Shown one piece after another: positions 34,303 to 46,109 of a stretch of DNA of 64,000 nucleotides. Positions within the stretch are counted from its first letter, which is position 1. The number at the start of each line of letters is the position of its first letter. A model generated the notes under the pieces. That model had not been told where the DNA came from. It saw only the letters and a program-made list of their open reading frames with translations, and did not search any database. The position numbers and the translations under genes were made by a program. Source of the stretch: Ancylostoma caninum (Eukaryota; Nematoda; Chromadorea; Rhabditida; Ancylostomatidae); the NCBI GenBank assembly GCA_037903475.1, contig JBAJFG010000514.1, forward strand, positions 460,261 to 524,260, read 5' to 3'.

Positions 34303-34543
34303 TATAGTCTATTAGCTCACAGACGGCGCCCGATCGGGCTTTGTCCGCAACTACGACTTCACCATTTTCCGGCTAACCGATCTATTTTTTGCACTTTTTT
34401 GACATCCATATGGTGTGGTTCCTTCCATTCTTATGTTTCCCCACTGCCACCCGCTAAAATATCCTTCCAGACGCGTTCTGCAGGCAAAGTCGTAATTGCA
34501 GACAATGTCAGATCAGGCGCCTTCTGTGAGCTAATAGACCATA
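34303..34543. mobile_element. TIR MITE, family with TATAGTCTATTAGCTCACAG ends, copy 1
   Basis: About 60 bp of inverted end sequence: the left end TATAGTCTATTAGCTCACAG and the right end, which reads TATGGTCTATTAGCTCACAG on the minus strand, continue into matching GGCGCC, TTTGTC/TTGTC and ACGACTT blocks. The middle contains CCTTCCAGACGCG. A second copy is at 43539-43794. No ORF of note, so it is non-autonomous. Confidence 0.85.
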
Positions 34544-34549
34544 ACTATA

Positions 34550-35287
34550 CCAAAACATCAGAAGATCAGATACTATTTCGTACTGGGGCCTTATTACACC
34601 TGGTGCAGCTTAACAGCTCGTTTTCTTTGTTTAATAAAACATCTTCTTGTTTCTAAGCACCTGTTCAGGTACGGTAACCAAAAACCTCTTGAAATGACGC
34701 AAAAACTTTTCGCTGGAGCTATTTTGGAAGGTGTCCCATGGACACTTAAATAACTAATGGTTTCATTGGGTTGCAAGGGGTTTCTCATTCATTAGCACAG
34801 CCTCTGGGTGAAAGTAACGACGAAGAAAGCGCTAACGTGAAGATTAACTGCAAATTACGCACTGTTTGAGTACTTTTCGCATCACTGAGATATCACTGAA
34901 AACAGAAAATTTCCCAGAGATAAGAGAAAGTGCAGTATTTACGGTAATTTTATCTATTTGAAGCTTTAATTTTCATTCAGCAATTTAAGAGATTCTACCG
35001 TAGGAAATGGACAGGAATAGGAGGGGAAAGCACCCATACGTATGTACAAGTCGTGGAACCTAAAAAGCATCAGAAATGCCTGGGAATCTCTCGGAAGTGG
35101 TTCAAATGCCAATAATTGGAAAATACATCAATTAAACACGAGACGTCAACAATTTCCAACAATGGCGTAATGTCCGAACCATTCTTTTAATGCACCAAAA
35201 ATCAATGGAATAGCCGTCGACTTAAAGGCAGCGTTTCACCTCAAAACTGTTTTCGAGATTTCAATGTGAAAAAAATCTACAGTAGCT
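34550..35287. other. Spacer without a recognisable gene
   Basis: No feature was found that I can support. Confidence 0.45.
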
Positions 35288-35796
35288 GATGATCACAACG
35301 GTATACGTGATTCACTGCAAGACCGCTGAAAAACCCCATTTCCGAGCCCCAATTTTTAAGGAGCCACTGGGCGGAGCCGAGGGCGGAGCTAAGAAACTTT
35401 CCGAATAACTCACTCCAGGAAGCGCACCTCCTGAGGAAACTCGTATTCCTCGTGAGTGTTCCTCGTCAACTCCCTAATGGAATAGAAACTCCCTTTGTGG
35501 CTAGCAAGGGAGTACGTTTTGCGAAAACCCTGAAATCGCGCACTGGTTTCGGAGCAAAGGCGGAATTGCTGGGTTTCCAGACCGTAAACTCATTTGTTAG
35601 TCACACATGGAAGACTAGGGAGTTGGTGAGGAACTCCCACGAGGAATACGAATTTCTTCAGGAGGTGCGCTTCCTGGAGTGAATTATTCGGAAAGTTTCT
35701 TAGCTCCGCCCTCGGCCCCGCCCAATGGCTCCTTAAAAATTGGGGCTAGGAAATGGGGTTTTTTAGCAGTCTTGCAGTGAATCACGTAGGCGATCA
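35288..35796. repeat. ~509 bp foldback element
   Basis: The left arm (35288-35477) and right arm (35613-35796) are reverse complements over ~185 bp, including TACGTGATTCACTGCAAGAC, AGCCCCAATTTTTAAGGAGC, GGCGGAGC and CTCGTATTCCTCGTG. The loop of about 135 bp is unrelated. No transposase. A 76-codon ORF at 35452-35682 covers the loop and is probably fortuitous. Likely a MITE or foldback transposon; RNA would form a long hairpin. Confidence 0.9.
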
Positions 35797-35904
35797 TATA
35801 GGTTGGATCCGCTTCAGTTCTCACCTTTTTTGCGCTTTCAGACCTTTGCAAAGATCTAGCACAAGCGAGAATTAATCGTTAAGACAGCGTAGACCAGGGG
35901 ACAC

Positions 35905-36012
35905 ATGCATTATTGAGATTACCTAGGGTAAATGGGTTGATACTCCACAAATTCACTCATCATTAACACGGGCGTCAACACGTTTACTCTGGGTAATCTC
36001 AATAATACATCG
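35905..36012. mobile_element. ~100 bp TIR MITE, best copy
   Basis: The left end (TGCATTATTGAGATTACCTA) and right end (TGTATTATTGAGATTACCCA on the minus strand) are inverted repeats of ~35 bp. The family has at least four copies in this window (also 2945, 3882 and 22965). Confidence 0.8.
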
Positions 36013-37030
36013 AGGCGCAGCACACAGCACAATGACACCAATGCTGAGCGTCGTGGCGTTCAAAAAGAGGGATGGGAGTGGGCTTATGGGAATAGAATGA
36101 AATTGGGGGAAGATCATATTGCAGTGCAATCTTCCCATTCATGGATGAAAAAGAAGGGATATGCACTGTTGGTTCACTTTAGATTGGTCGATACCGGGTC
36201 GACTGAACCAATGTTTCCGCACTTACATACAGTACGTGGGATAACAACAATATATGGATTTAATGGCTCATTCGTCGATCATTAAAAAAGCGTTAAAATG
36301 CAGGAAATCGTACTCACACACATAAGCAAAGTACATTTCCTCTTCCAGAACAGTTCTGTCATGAGCGGAAATTTACATAACTGAAAAAAATAAGAGTTAG
36401 AAATTTATCACCATCGTCAGTTATTAAAAAAAACTGTGAACGTCTGTCGAAGGTAAATGCGGCCTCAATGGAATTTTTGAAGAAATTGAACTGGATTACA
36501 GCAATAATATTAATAGATGCCTCAAGGCTCATTCCCTTTGCCTAGAGGCGCTACTAGCTGTGGCTGTAGTTATTGCTAGAGTAAACGAGGTGACCAGAAT
36601 CCCTGCAGGCTCCAGCTAATCTAATAAGTTGTTGTAAACAAAAAAGCAACCTGATACTGCGCAAACTCCTGAAAAACAACAATAGTGTCATATGCCGGGA
36701 ATTACAGGGAGAGTGCGAAAACAAAATTAGAAAAAAAACACGGACGTTTGATTGCGTATCCAAGGCAAGGGCAAAGATACAAATAAAGGCAAGGATCTCC
36801 GCATTTTTCCAGGAAGGGGAGGCGGGGGGGGGGTGTAAAATATTCTACAATATTCGGAATTATTGCTCCATAAGGGTGCATGTCATCGTGAGGGAAAATG
36901 GGCCGTTCACTGGATGGCGGAATCGGCACATTGATTGAATGCTCCCATCACGGTGACCTGGTAACGCTCCCCTTACTCTCACGATGTCAAACACCCACTT
37001 CATACAATAGATAAATACTTTGAGCTACTT
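36013..37030. other. Spacer without a recognisable gene
   Basis: A G run of ten lies near 36824. No recognised ORF. Confidence 0.45.
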
Positions 37031-37034
37031 ATAA

Positions 37035-37225
37035 AAATTGTGGGCTCATTTTATTGTTTATTTTTTTTTCACATTACATTTTAAATGTTTGTTGTCAATT
37101 ATTCAGTATTAGAATGAACATTTCATCAATTTTATCCTTTCAAACGGGCCTTCACAGCGGCGGAGTTGCCGCTTTTTTCCCACCCCCCCCCCGCCCTGGC
37201 TTGCTACTCCGGCGTCCAACACTGG
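37035..37225 (+). mobile_element. Diverged hAT-like MITE copy
   Basis: TTTATTGTTTATTTTT, an A+T-rich middle, a CGGCGGAG-like block, TTTTTTCCCACC, a C run and CTCCGGCGTCCAACACTGG follow the order of the right half of the family. Similarity is low. Confidence 0.45.
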
Positions 37226-37229
37226 TATA

Positions 37230-39401
37230 ACGAGAGATATAGAGGAGGAGTCGCCAGCGACATCGTTAGGCGAGTTTTTTCTTCAGAGGCAGAATGTGCT
37301 GCTTTGATGTCAAAAGGGCTCATTTATACCGAGAACAAAGAAAAACTGCTTGAAATTCGTAGCAATCGCTAATTATCCTCTCGGATCAGTTTTCAAGTTG
37401 AATAACAGAGTCAAAGTCAGCAACAAAAAGTGGAAAAGTCACATGAAATGATATGTGATGAGCACAGAACTCCTTTCTGAAAGAAGCTAGCAGAGAATGG
37501 CACATGCTTCATTCCAGACTCGACGGATCTTTTTCTAATAAAATATTTTATTCCCATCACCGGCAGAAATGGAAGAATTACAGGGAGGTCCAGTGGGGTA
37601 TCCACACTTGCAAGCGGCTCTTCACCCGTTCGAACAGTTTGGGACGGAAACGAGAAGGACCGGATGGAACGGTAATGTTGCATGGTAACATAATGCCATC
37701 GATATTACCGTTCTCATTCACGTCCGGTCCTTCTGTGCTGGTATTCATGAACGCGCGGGAACGGGGAGGGACGACGGGTACCCGGCGCCCACTGGTTCCC
37801 GGCGGCAACCTTGCTAATCACCTTGTAATATTTGTATTTGTGAACGACCAGAAAGCGGGAACAACAGGAAGCATCGATTAGATTCGTAAACACGGCCGAA
37901 TTTTCGAGACGTAGAGCGCGAAATGAAATTTTTAGAACATATTCTGTGAAGAATTTATAGGCAAAACATTGCTTTTTCTCTTTATCCTTTCTAGAAGCGG
38001 ATCTCCATGTGGATTTCTCACTAGTGAAACATGAGGAACCTCTATGACTAGCTCTTATGCTGTTTTTTTTACAATCTTTAATTATTTATAATTTACAATT
38101 TTTACAATCTAGTTTCCATTTTAACCTGTCGTAACGGGTGGTGCGGAGCGCATAAATGTGTACACTCCACTCTCATTCATACTTTGAATCTCCGCATTGT
38201 TTATTTATTCATTTATTCATTTGTCCATTTGTTTACCCACCATGTAGGAGTTCATTTAGTGCTGACCAGGTATAGTCGTTGAAAAAAAAGGTTAAAAAAG
38301 AACAGAATTATATCAAAACATTCTCTAAACGATAAAAGAACTTCAAACAACTGTAGTTGTTTGGGTGGAGCCTATTTAGGGAGGTTCTTCTAATTCTATC
38401 AGTGGTGGAAATAAAACAATTTGTAATGCATTGATGCCCATACTCTCAGCGTGTCGTGTAGCGGGTGGTGCGGCGCGTGCTGAGGGTCTTGAGCACTGGA
38501 ATTCTCTGTAAACAGCAGTAGTGTAAAAATGTAGTTAAGACAATTATTGTGCTTCTGAAGTCCTTCTTGAAAAATTTGGACATAGTATCTGAAGAGAATA
38601 TCAAAATAACAATGAATGATCCACGTCTCAGCTGATATGAAAAAGGGAGCGAAAATAGCTAGTGCAAGAAAAAGGGAACTCATTAGAGAGATCGAGTAGG
38701 CCAAAGGGCACAAATCCCCCTAGGACACTATCAGTTTGCATGGCAATTACTCGAGGGGATCTCAACCCATAGGATCACATAGTTATACCACACATCCACG
38801 CTCGTAAACCAACAATACGACGTCAACCAGACGATAGGCTTATCATGGCGGCGAGAAAGACCACAGAGCCGAGTTACGAGTGCCTTGGTGGCCCCAAGAG
38901 AGGAGCACTTACGATGCGATATCCCTGATAGGGGCAATTCGTCTTCTTCAGCTGAGTACTGCCAAAAACTTTCACAAATAAGCGCAATGATGATCGTGAA
39001 ATCACCCCTTTGAGAGTAACCGACGGCGGCGAAAGATCGCAAGAGAACGCCGACGTCGTAGCGGCAGAGCGAGAAAAACGCGACTAAATATGGGAGGGCT
39101 GGGTTGTCCGCAGAACTGGAGCCTTCGCATTTTATTTCGGAAGTCTGGTTTTTGTAGATTTTTGTAGAAGTTTGCTGGGAACGTAGTGCGTTATAGCGGA
39201 AATTAGGTAGGAAATTGCAATTGCGTTTGCAGGAAACTCATAAAACACTTCGAAGCAGCAAATGAAAAAAAAGCTCGCATATTGTTTCTTTTGTTTTTAC
39301 ACGCTCAACACTGAAGATCTGCCCAAGTTCGGCTTTTGCTAAATCTTGGCATGACGTTTGTCGTGGCGGATTCGTTGGAGCCTTGACCAAGATTGCTCTG
39401 C
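37230..39401. other. Spacer with one hairpin and a weak secreted-peptide-like ORF
   Basis: A 37653-37734 inverted repeat pairs GAAGGACCGGA and ACGGTAAT blocks. A minus-strand ORF (104 codons, 38399-38713) begins with a hydrophobic stretch (MSSLFLALAIFAPFFISA) that would score as a signal peptide, but a motif in its later part recurs as non-coding sequence near 38130, so I do not call a gene. Confidence 0.4.
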
Positions 39402-39526
39402 AGACCTTATTGGGCTAACGTTCCAGCCTCTTCGCCTTCAGCTCTTCAGAGTAGGTCCCATGTATTCCCGACTTTTCCTGGCTCTGAAGAAGGTGACGAG
39501 GCCAAAACGTTAACCCAATGAAGTCT
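39402..39526. ncRNA. Inverted pair of hammerhead-like motifs (Penelope-type fragment)
   Basis: The arms 39402-39450 and 39479-39526 are inverted repeats. The plus-strand copy has the canonical core CTGAAGA (39484-39490), a G+C-rich stem II, AAAA in place of GAAA, and the palindrome AACGTT (39506-39511) where stem III should be. The minus-strand copy also has CTGAAGA (plus positions 39443-39449) and AACGTT (39417-39422), preceded by GGA. Core plus palindromic ACGT is the layout of small dimeric hammerheads linked to Penelope-like elements. No nuclease or RT ORF is next to it, so this would be an isolated pseudo-LTR fragment. Confidence 0.45.
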
Positions 39527-39765
39527 AAGGATATGATTTTTAGGAGTATATATTATATTATGTAGCTGAGCTGTTTGCGACTGCTTTTAGAGCAATAATT
39601 CTCTTTTTGTTACTCACCTTATCCTTCGAACTAAACTAACTTTATTCTCCCATGGAAAAATGTCATAGTAATTCCGAAAATTCAGACAATTATCAGAAAA
39701 AAAATTTTATCCCGATAACGGCAGAAATGGAAAATGACGTTTTCAATTGTCGATCGAGCATAATA

Positions 39766-41141
39766 TTAGGTTGTGGGAAAAGTTCCCACCACACTTTCTT
39801 TCCTGTCTTGCCAAATTTTCCGGAATTTTTCTGGAACTTTCTATTCAAAATAGAGGCTAATATAAATAAATAAAGGCTTGCCAGTAGTCTAGCTATTGCA
39901 AATTTCAGAATCCTGCCAGTGTACAGTGAGTAAACGTTATTTGCATTGAAGAAGAAAAATAAATTTCAAAGGGGGCTCCAGAAAAGAGGGAAAACTTTTC
40001 GACGATCTAATACTGATGCGGAAGAGAAAATTCTACTCTAATGATGTGGTTTCCAGCTGTGGTGCTTATAAGATTGCGATAATTAAGCCTTAGTCAACAA
40101 ACACTGATGATTTGGAGTAGCAGACTGGAAGATAAACAGATGGAGGAGAAGCGGAAGTTATCATATTATTAAGAATATTCGTCGGGATAGTTCCGCAGCT
40201 GCATACAGACATACCAGACTTACTGCAGATCAAGCTCAATTCATGCAAAAAGCTGCTTATTGCCTAATAAATGAAGTAGCGAACATCACCCCCTTTTCCA
40301 AATAGCTTCATGCATCCATGGAAACATTCTCGCTTCCAGTGAATACTTTTACAAATCTAATAAGGCACATCTATAAAAACGGAAGGGCGAGGGCTGAACT
40401 ACGGTCTCAAAACTCATTTAATTCCGGCAAAAGAGGAATGCTATCTTTTTGGCGAATTTCTTAAGAAACAAAGCTACCGTATACAATATTGTCAATGGGC
40501 AAATATGCAGAACTGCTGACACCCCATGGTCGGAGCGTAGCAGAACTAGGATTTGAGAACTTCACAGAGGAAGATGAAATTATTTTGTATTGGGCCCGTG
40601 GCATTGCAGGAACGAAGAGACTCGTAGAAGAGTAAAATCATAGGTAATGACATCAAATGGTGCCATTACTCTGCCCGTTATGATCCTATCACTCTGTAAG
40701 TTCTCTTCAGTGTTCGTAGAAATCTTAGAGTCGTGGTTTAGTGATGAGCATGCAAAAATAATCTACATAGATCACTCTGGATCAAAACCCCCATGTAGGT
40801 TCCCTTCCAGGCATGATGGCTTAAGCGAACCACAGCGGAGTAAAAAGAATCTATTAATCAAATAAGTATGCATGTAGCTTTGAGTATATAATAATCGGGT
40901 ATGCCAATCGCGGCTTAACCTTTTCTTATAAGAGAAAATAATTGTGTGAGCTAGAGCTTATATTGTTCTTGTTTGTTCGGGATTTTACTAGTGTAAGCTG
41001 CTGACAATAAACCTCACTGCTACCACAGTTTCTGTCAATAATGATGGCATCCATATTAGGTAATTATTGGTAGTGTTGAAAAAGAATAATAGATTTGAAG
41101 CGACGGCTCAAAAATAGCGGGAAACTTATCCGACAACCTAA
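39766..41141. mobile_element. Possible decayed mariner-like element(s), terminal repeats only
   Basis: A mariner-type end, TTAGGTTGTGGGAAAAGTTC, starts at 39766 after a TA. A matching inverted end (TTAGGTTGTCGGATAAGTTT on the minus strand) finishes at 41141 before a TA. A less similar inverted end (TTAGATCGTCGAAAAGTTTT on the minus strand) finishes at 40010, also before a TA. So the unit is either one 1.38 kb element or a 245 bp MITE (39766-40010) plus a separate solo end. No transposase motif (GDE, HDN, SPD-D) was found between them. Confidence 0.45.
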
Positions 41142-41143
41142 TA

Positions 41144-43120
41144 GAAGAAATCAGAAATTTAGAGAAGTCGATAGCTTCAGCACAAATCCGCAAATGAAGC
41201 ATAAACCTTAGTTTGGCTAGTGTTGTCATTAATCTTATTATTATTCAGTTCTTTTCCGTTGGAGTAAGTGTGCAACTTCATGACCAATGTGAATGAGGAT
41301 GTGCCTAAACCGAACTCTGATGTATGTGTCTTTAAAAAGGTGTGTTTGATTGAAATTCTCTATCCAAAAAAAAACAGGAACAAATCCATCCCTGAACGCA
41401 AGGTAGGCTGGTCAATAATGGTACATTGAAGAGAACAGTGGAAATAGTGGAGAAAAACAAAGAAGTATTCTTTATGACATCCCACACATAGAAGCACAAG
41501 AACCTTAAAGGAAAAGGAGGTATTCCAGATGCGCCCGCAACTTTTTAGGCTCCTCAAAATCGTCTCGGTGCTTCAAACTTTCAGTAGCAAGAGATGTATT
41601 ATTAACCCCAAAGTTGGAGCAGCTCGAGGCGAGCACCTCAAAATAGTTTAAAGGAAGGAAATGCAGTCAGTATTTTGCAGAGAACTTTAGCATGGAAGGA
41701 TTAGAACAGAGTACTCAAGCGAATGGCGAATAAACAAATAAACAAACATGAGATGAGATGGATGCCGCTGATGGAGTGGTGTGGATTTGCGCAAAATGTA
41801 GCGCTTTTTAAGAGGGTTTCGACAGATGGGCTCGCATTGTGATGAAACCAACGAATACACCATTTCATTTCGAGTTGGTTTAGCAAGTGCATCGGGTAGA
41901 GAGTTCAGAAGAAGAACTGAGAGTCAACGTCTAGACGAATGCAGCTTTTCATAACATCCCAAATGGTATTTACACGAAATACGCAACTATTATCACCAGC
42001 TATCTCCATTTTAACAGTGGATTAAAAAAGTATTATATGTTAAAATCGTGAAATGATTGAAGTGTAATGAATTGATGGTTTCTGTGACGTGAAAAGGACA
42101 GTGAATAGGCGAATGCACATGTAATCCAGAATTCCACATACGTAGAATGGAGCATTCGGATGCTGGAAATAGAAACCATAAAAGTGCCGAAGCAAAAGAA
42201 GAATATCTGCCCTTTGAGAAGCTCCAAAGCGGAATGGCAGCCAGACAAACATACCAGTGGTTGTCCAAGGGAATCCCTGATTCTACCCACTACCTTAGTG
42301 AGAAACCTTGTTGCCTGCCATTCAAATTTTCACCCATTTTATTTGCAATATTGGAAGAAGATCCATCTAGAAAGGTTGGCAGCCAGAATTACTGGACATA
42401 TGTAGGTAATGCTTGTCATTCCGGTGGGTTCTCAGTCGCCTACGGTAAATCATCTTGCAGAAGGATTCTAAGCCAGTGCACTTTCGCAGCATTTCTAGCA
42501 GTACGGATATCCGCGAGGGTCAGAATGCTTCCTCTAGAGCAGTTCCATTTGAGTGCATTTTCTCAAAGTGCAAAGTGAAGGAAAGCGATGAAAAAAGATG
42601 ACGAAGAAGGCGTGAGGAATATTCTATTCGCAGCACGAGAGGGAGCAATCATGGCAGTACTTTACCTAATAGGTGCTTTACTACAATAAGCCCTGATGTG
42701 TGGATGAAGAAGCATCCATGAATAGACCAAGAAATCAAAACATCTTGTGATTCTCATTCCTCATTAACGTCGCTACAGCAACGAAATGCAAGAAGTGCAG
42801 CAGATGTGTAGGACGTCTTATCCTTGAGCGAACGACTCGGCAACGGCCTTCGCCGGGCCACTAAGAGCAAGAGGCTGTCCTCGGGCAGCCAACACAAACA
42901 TCAAATGCTGCTCCGAGATTCCTCGATCAAAAAGGATTAACGCCCACCATGAAAGCGGATGTGCATCAGAACGTCGGGCAAAACAGACATCGCCGTGCTA
43001 CTATTCATCGTTCAATTTTAGAAACAGACTTGAAGCAAGCATCACTTTAGGAACGATCGTCACGTTTCGGAAATTACTAGCGAGTTACGTCGTATACAAA
43101 AACCATACATTGACGGAGAC
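41144..43120. other. Spacer without a recognisable gene
   Basis: A 143-codon plus-strand ORF (42147-42578) overlaps several minus-strand ORFs and has no motif. A 63-codon minus-strand ORF at 41701-41892 is likewise unassigned. Confidence 0.45.
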
Positions 43121-43330
43121 CAGTGGCGGAAGCAGGGGGGGGGCGCCCCCCCCCCACCCGCCCGAGAATGGGTCGCCAAATTTTCGAAATTACTTTACAA
43201 TACAATTAAAAATCTTGTATCAGCTTATTTTCGTTTATTTTTATTATTATTTTCAATATAATGATTATTTATTGTTCATTATTATAGTTAATATTTTTAT
43301 TAATTTTATTTTCCATCTGTGTCCCCAAGA
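43121..43330 (+). mobile_element. hAT-like MITE copy, left-intact
   Basis: Begins CAGTGGCGGAAGCAGG, a typical hAT-style terminus, followed by a G run then a C run, GAGAATGGGTCGCC, an A+T-rich middle and CATCTGTGTCCCCAA. Similarity to the family stops near 43330. The flanks GACGGAGACC at 43112-43121 and at 43329-43338 are identical, which may be a target duplication of a right-truncated copy or coincidence with the internal ACGGCGGAG block. Confidence 0.75.
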
Positions 43331-43538
43331 CGGAGACCTGTGAAAAAAATAGATGTTACATAGTCGTTTTCCACTGCTAAATGACATATGGTTGTTCAAT
43401 GCTTACTAAACGGTGGTGGTTTTCCTGAGCTTGAGCAATCCGAGGTTTCTACAGTTTTTCTAAACACTGACCGCTCGCCCCACTATATTAAAATCATTTG
43501 AGACAAGAAAACAGCCAGCAGTCTAACTATAATATTTT

Positions 43539-43794
43539 TATAGTCTGTTAGCTCAAAGAGAGCCGGTGGAGTGAGTTTGTCTGCAATCACGACCTCCTCA
43601 CAGTGTCGGCATCTAATCTAATTTTTCTACTTTTTTGGTATGTATGTAGTGTGGTTCCTTTTCTTTTGATGTTTCGCTGTTCCACTTAGTAAAATCTCCT
43701 TCCAGACGCAATCTGCCACGCCTTCCCATCGATGGAACCAGTGTGGTTATGCAGACAAAGTCACTTCATCGGCCCTCTCTGAGCTAAAAGATCT
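43539..43794. mobile_element. TIR MITE, family with TATAGTCTATTAGCTCACAG ends, copy 2
   Basis: The left end TATAGTCTGTTAGCTCAAAG and the right end (GATCTTTTAGCTCAGAG on the minus strand), with shared internal TTTGTCTGCA and TCCTTCCAGACGCA blocks, match 34303-34543. More decayed than copy 1. Confidence 0.75.
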
Positions 43795-43795
43795 T

Positions 43796-45530
43796 GGAAT
43801 GTTACTCGTTCAAAAGACAACTATGTTGTTAAAAATCTCAAAATGTCGGGATCAATTGGTTCAAATAAATGCTGCAGACGCTGGATTCTCTTTAAGTTTC
43901 TTTTCCTCATCCAAAAGCCCCTATTCACTCAGTGGAAAATCCAAACGTCAAGGTTCTCTGGAACCTCAACAATGAAATGGCCTTAATGCAGGAGAAAAAC
44001 TATAATTAAAGGCGCAATTTGAAATTTCGCGAGAAAAGAACATTCTTCTTGAAAGAGACACAAGTTATTAAAGGATGTAGAACAAAACGATGTTACTTTA
44101 AGATAAAGTGAAAGAAATGAGAGCTTTGAGAAGAACATAGGAGAGCTAAAATGCTGTTCAGTTTTTCACACACCGGTCTCGGGGCTTGAACTAGACCGGA
44201 AGTGTGGTCTCCTTGGCGCCCCCATTCTCTTCGATACTCTATTGCCACCTAAACTTACACTTGAGTGATGGCCCGTAAACGTCAAATGAAACCACTGTGC
44301 GGTTGAACGTGTCATATGTGAGCTCTTTTTCTTCCAGATTACTTAATGCATGTCTGTCGAGAAGATCGCTTCCTCACTTAAGGTATGGCTTAAATGAGAC
44401 TTGCAGTACACTGAACAACAATCATCCAAATTATGCCTTTACTCTCGCTCAAAGCGCGGCAAATCATTGCTATATCATTTTTTCCTTCTCGATTGTAGTC
44501 TAACTTGTAAGCTAATTGTAGGATCCTTCCATCGGAAAGACGTTGCCGGAAAAACACTACGAAATATAATATTAGGTTCTAACATAAGTTTCCGCTGTTT
44601 TAGCCAAGAGATTTTTGAAGGTTTGCATTCGATGACTCCTTATTAGATTTTGCTTAGGCCTACATCCAATTTCAAAGCGCATGATCTCGCGAACATACTG
44701 GAATGCGGATCTTTTCCTATTGTTTAGAAAATGTAATTGATTCCAAAGTGAACCCTTCAAGAATGCAAATTTGGTAACTCACTTGCACAAGCAATAATTT
44801 TACCATAGCGTTGCATGAGGCTAGCCAAATTTGACACCAAACTTGGTAACCCGAAAATTTGAGTATGCGGTTTTTCTCGCTGGAGTTGAAGCGAATTGAA
44901 GTGGGATTTCTTTCACAGTGACTACGAACATTGACTAACATTGACTGTTTGAGGACACTGATCGATAAAATTTTCGAACAATTCCCAAGCATTCTGTGAA
45001 AATCATACCATTTTGCCACACTGCTGAGGAAACCTTAATTTTGGTGGTCGAGCTCTCCGGAAATGCAAAGGGCTCGCATAGTAATTTTGAATGGCGCGTT
45101 ATGTAGCCGACGTCTCTCTCTAATCTAAGCACCACCAGTTACCAGTTCATAGGCATATCTACTGTGCAAGAACCGGTCTGTCAAAATCAGTGACCTCCAG
45201 CACTGCGCGTCTCAGTTACCGCCTCGTAGTCCACGGATTTCTGGAGCAGCGGAGTCGAGCTCCTGCAGTGAAAACGGCAAAAGATCAGCGATAGTTGCAA
45301 TGCATACCTCGATTGATATCTGTTAATATTTGATTCTTTATAAGACTTTTTGTCGAAAATTTCAAAACAGCGGACATTTATGTTACAACATAACATAGTA
45401 CAGGAAGATCACCTGCAGCAGCAACGTCAACGTACGCTAGGAAGTGAGCAGAAATGAATAATAAATCTGCATATTCAATGCGTTGCGGAGGTGGGGGAGG
45501 GGCACTCTACGAACTGCATGATTGGCCAGA
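43796..45530. other. Spacer with a solo mariner-like end
   Basis: At 44572, after TA, TTAGGTTCTAACATAAGTTT resembles the ends at 39766 and 41141; no partner end was found. Otherwise only unassigned ORFs (up to 100 codons, minus strand 44717-45019). Confidence 0.4.
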
Positions 45531-45533
45531 GGC

Positions 45534-45590
45534 GGGGATCGAAACATGAGTGAGCGTCACCTGGTCTCTTGCCACTGCGCTATACTCGGA
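45534..45590 (-). other. tRNA-like promoter head (probable SINE or tRNA pseudogene)
   Basis: On the minus strand, TATAGCGCAGTGGCAAGAG (plus 45566-45584) fits the tRNA A box and TTTCGATCCCC (plus 45534-45545) a degenerate B box, with spacing typical of a tRNA. Anticodon and acceptor stems do not pair, so this is not a functional tRNA. Such heads drive RNA polymerase III transcription in tRNA-derived SINEs. The body would extend toward lower coordinates, where a C+T-rich stretch lies. Confidence 0.45.
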
Positions 45591-45949
45591 GTAAGTATAA
45601 TTTTTGAAGTATTATACGTAAATGTTAGAGTTCAGTCACTGATAGATTTTCCGTGAATGGAATACAGAATACAGGATGCACGTCTAAAAACGACTTCTTT
45701 CACTCAAAAAAGATCCTGCTCCACATGAAGTGGTCGTTGCTTCCCGGTGCAATGGGGCTAAGTATTTATTAATTTACTAATGGGAAATTGTGCGTAGATG
45801 TGGATTCGTTGAAAAGTATTCGAGGGTGTTACGTAAGACATCTGATAATCCGAGGTCATCCATCAAAATTATTGAAATATTGACAGAATAAGATTGCAAA
45901 CTGAAGTATGAGTTTAGAGTCCCTTAGCTGAATGCTACTGCTCAGGCAC

Positions 45950-46100
45950 TTCCAGAGAGCCAGCTACGCACGTTCCTAACATTAGAGAACCAGCCGCGCA
46001 CCCTTCCTTATCCTAGCGATCCGACCGCGCCTCCACATCATTTTTTGCGATCCAGCCGCGCACTCATCCTTACCTTAGCGGACGTGCCGCGCTTCCTAAT
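45950..46100. repeat. ~31 bp minisatellite, about five units
   Basis: Units near 45955, 45986, 46017, 46049 and 46079 share GA(G/A/T)CC(A/G)NCCGCGC followed by a T/C-rich half with CCTTA or CATCAT. Divergence between units is high. Confidence 0.75.
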
Positions 46101-46109
46101 TTGTGGAAA

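Noticed and set aside
38399..38713. Minus-strand ORF with signal-peptide-like start
   Set aside because: Its later part resembles a non-coding repeat near 38130 and no splice pair was convincing.
42147..42578. 143-codon plus-strand ORF
   Set aside because: Three overlapping antisense ORFs and no family signal.
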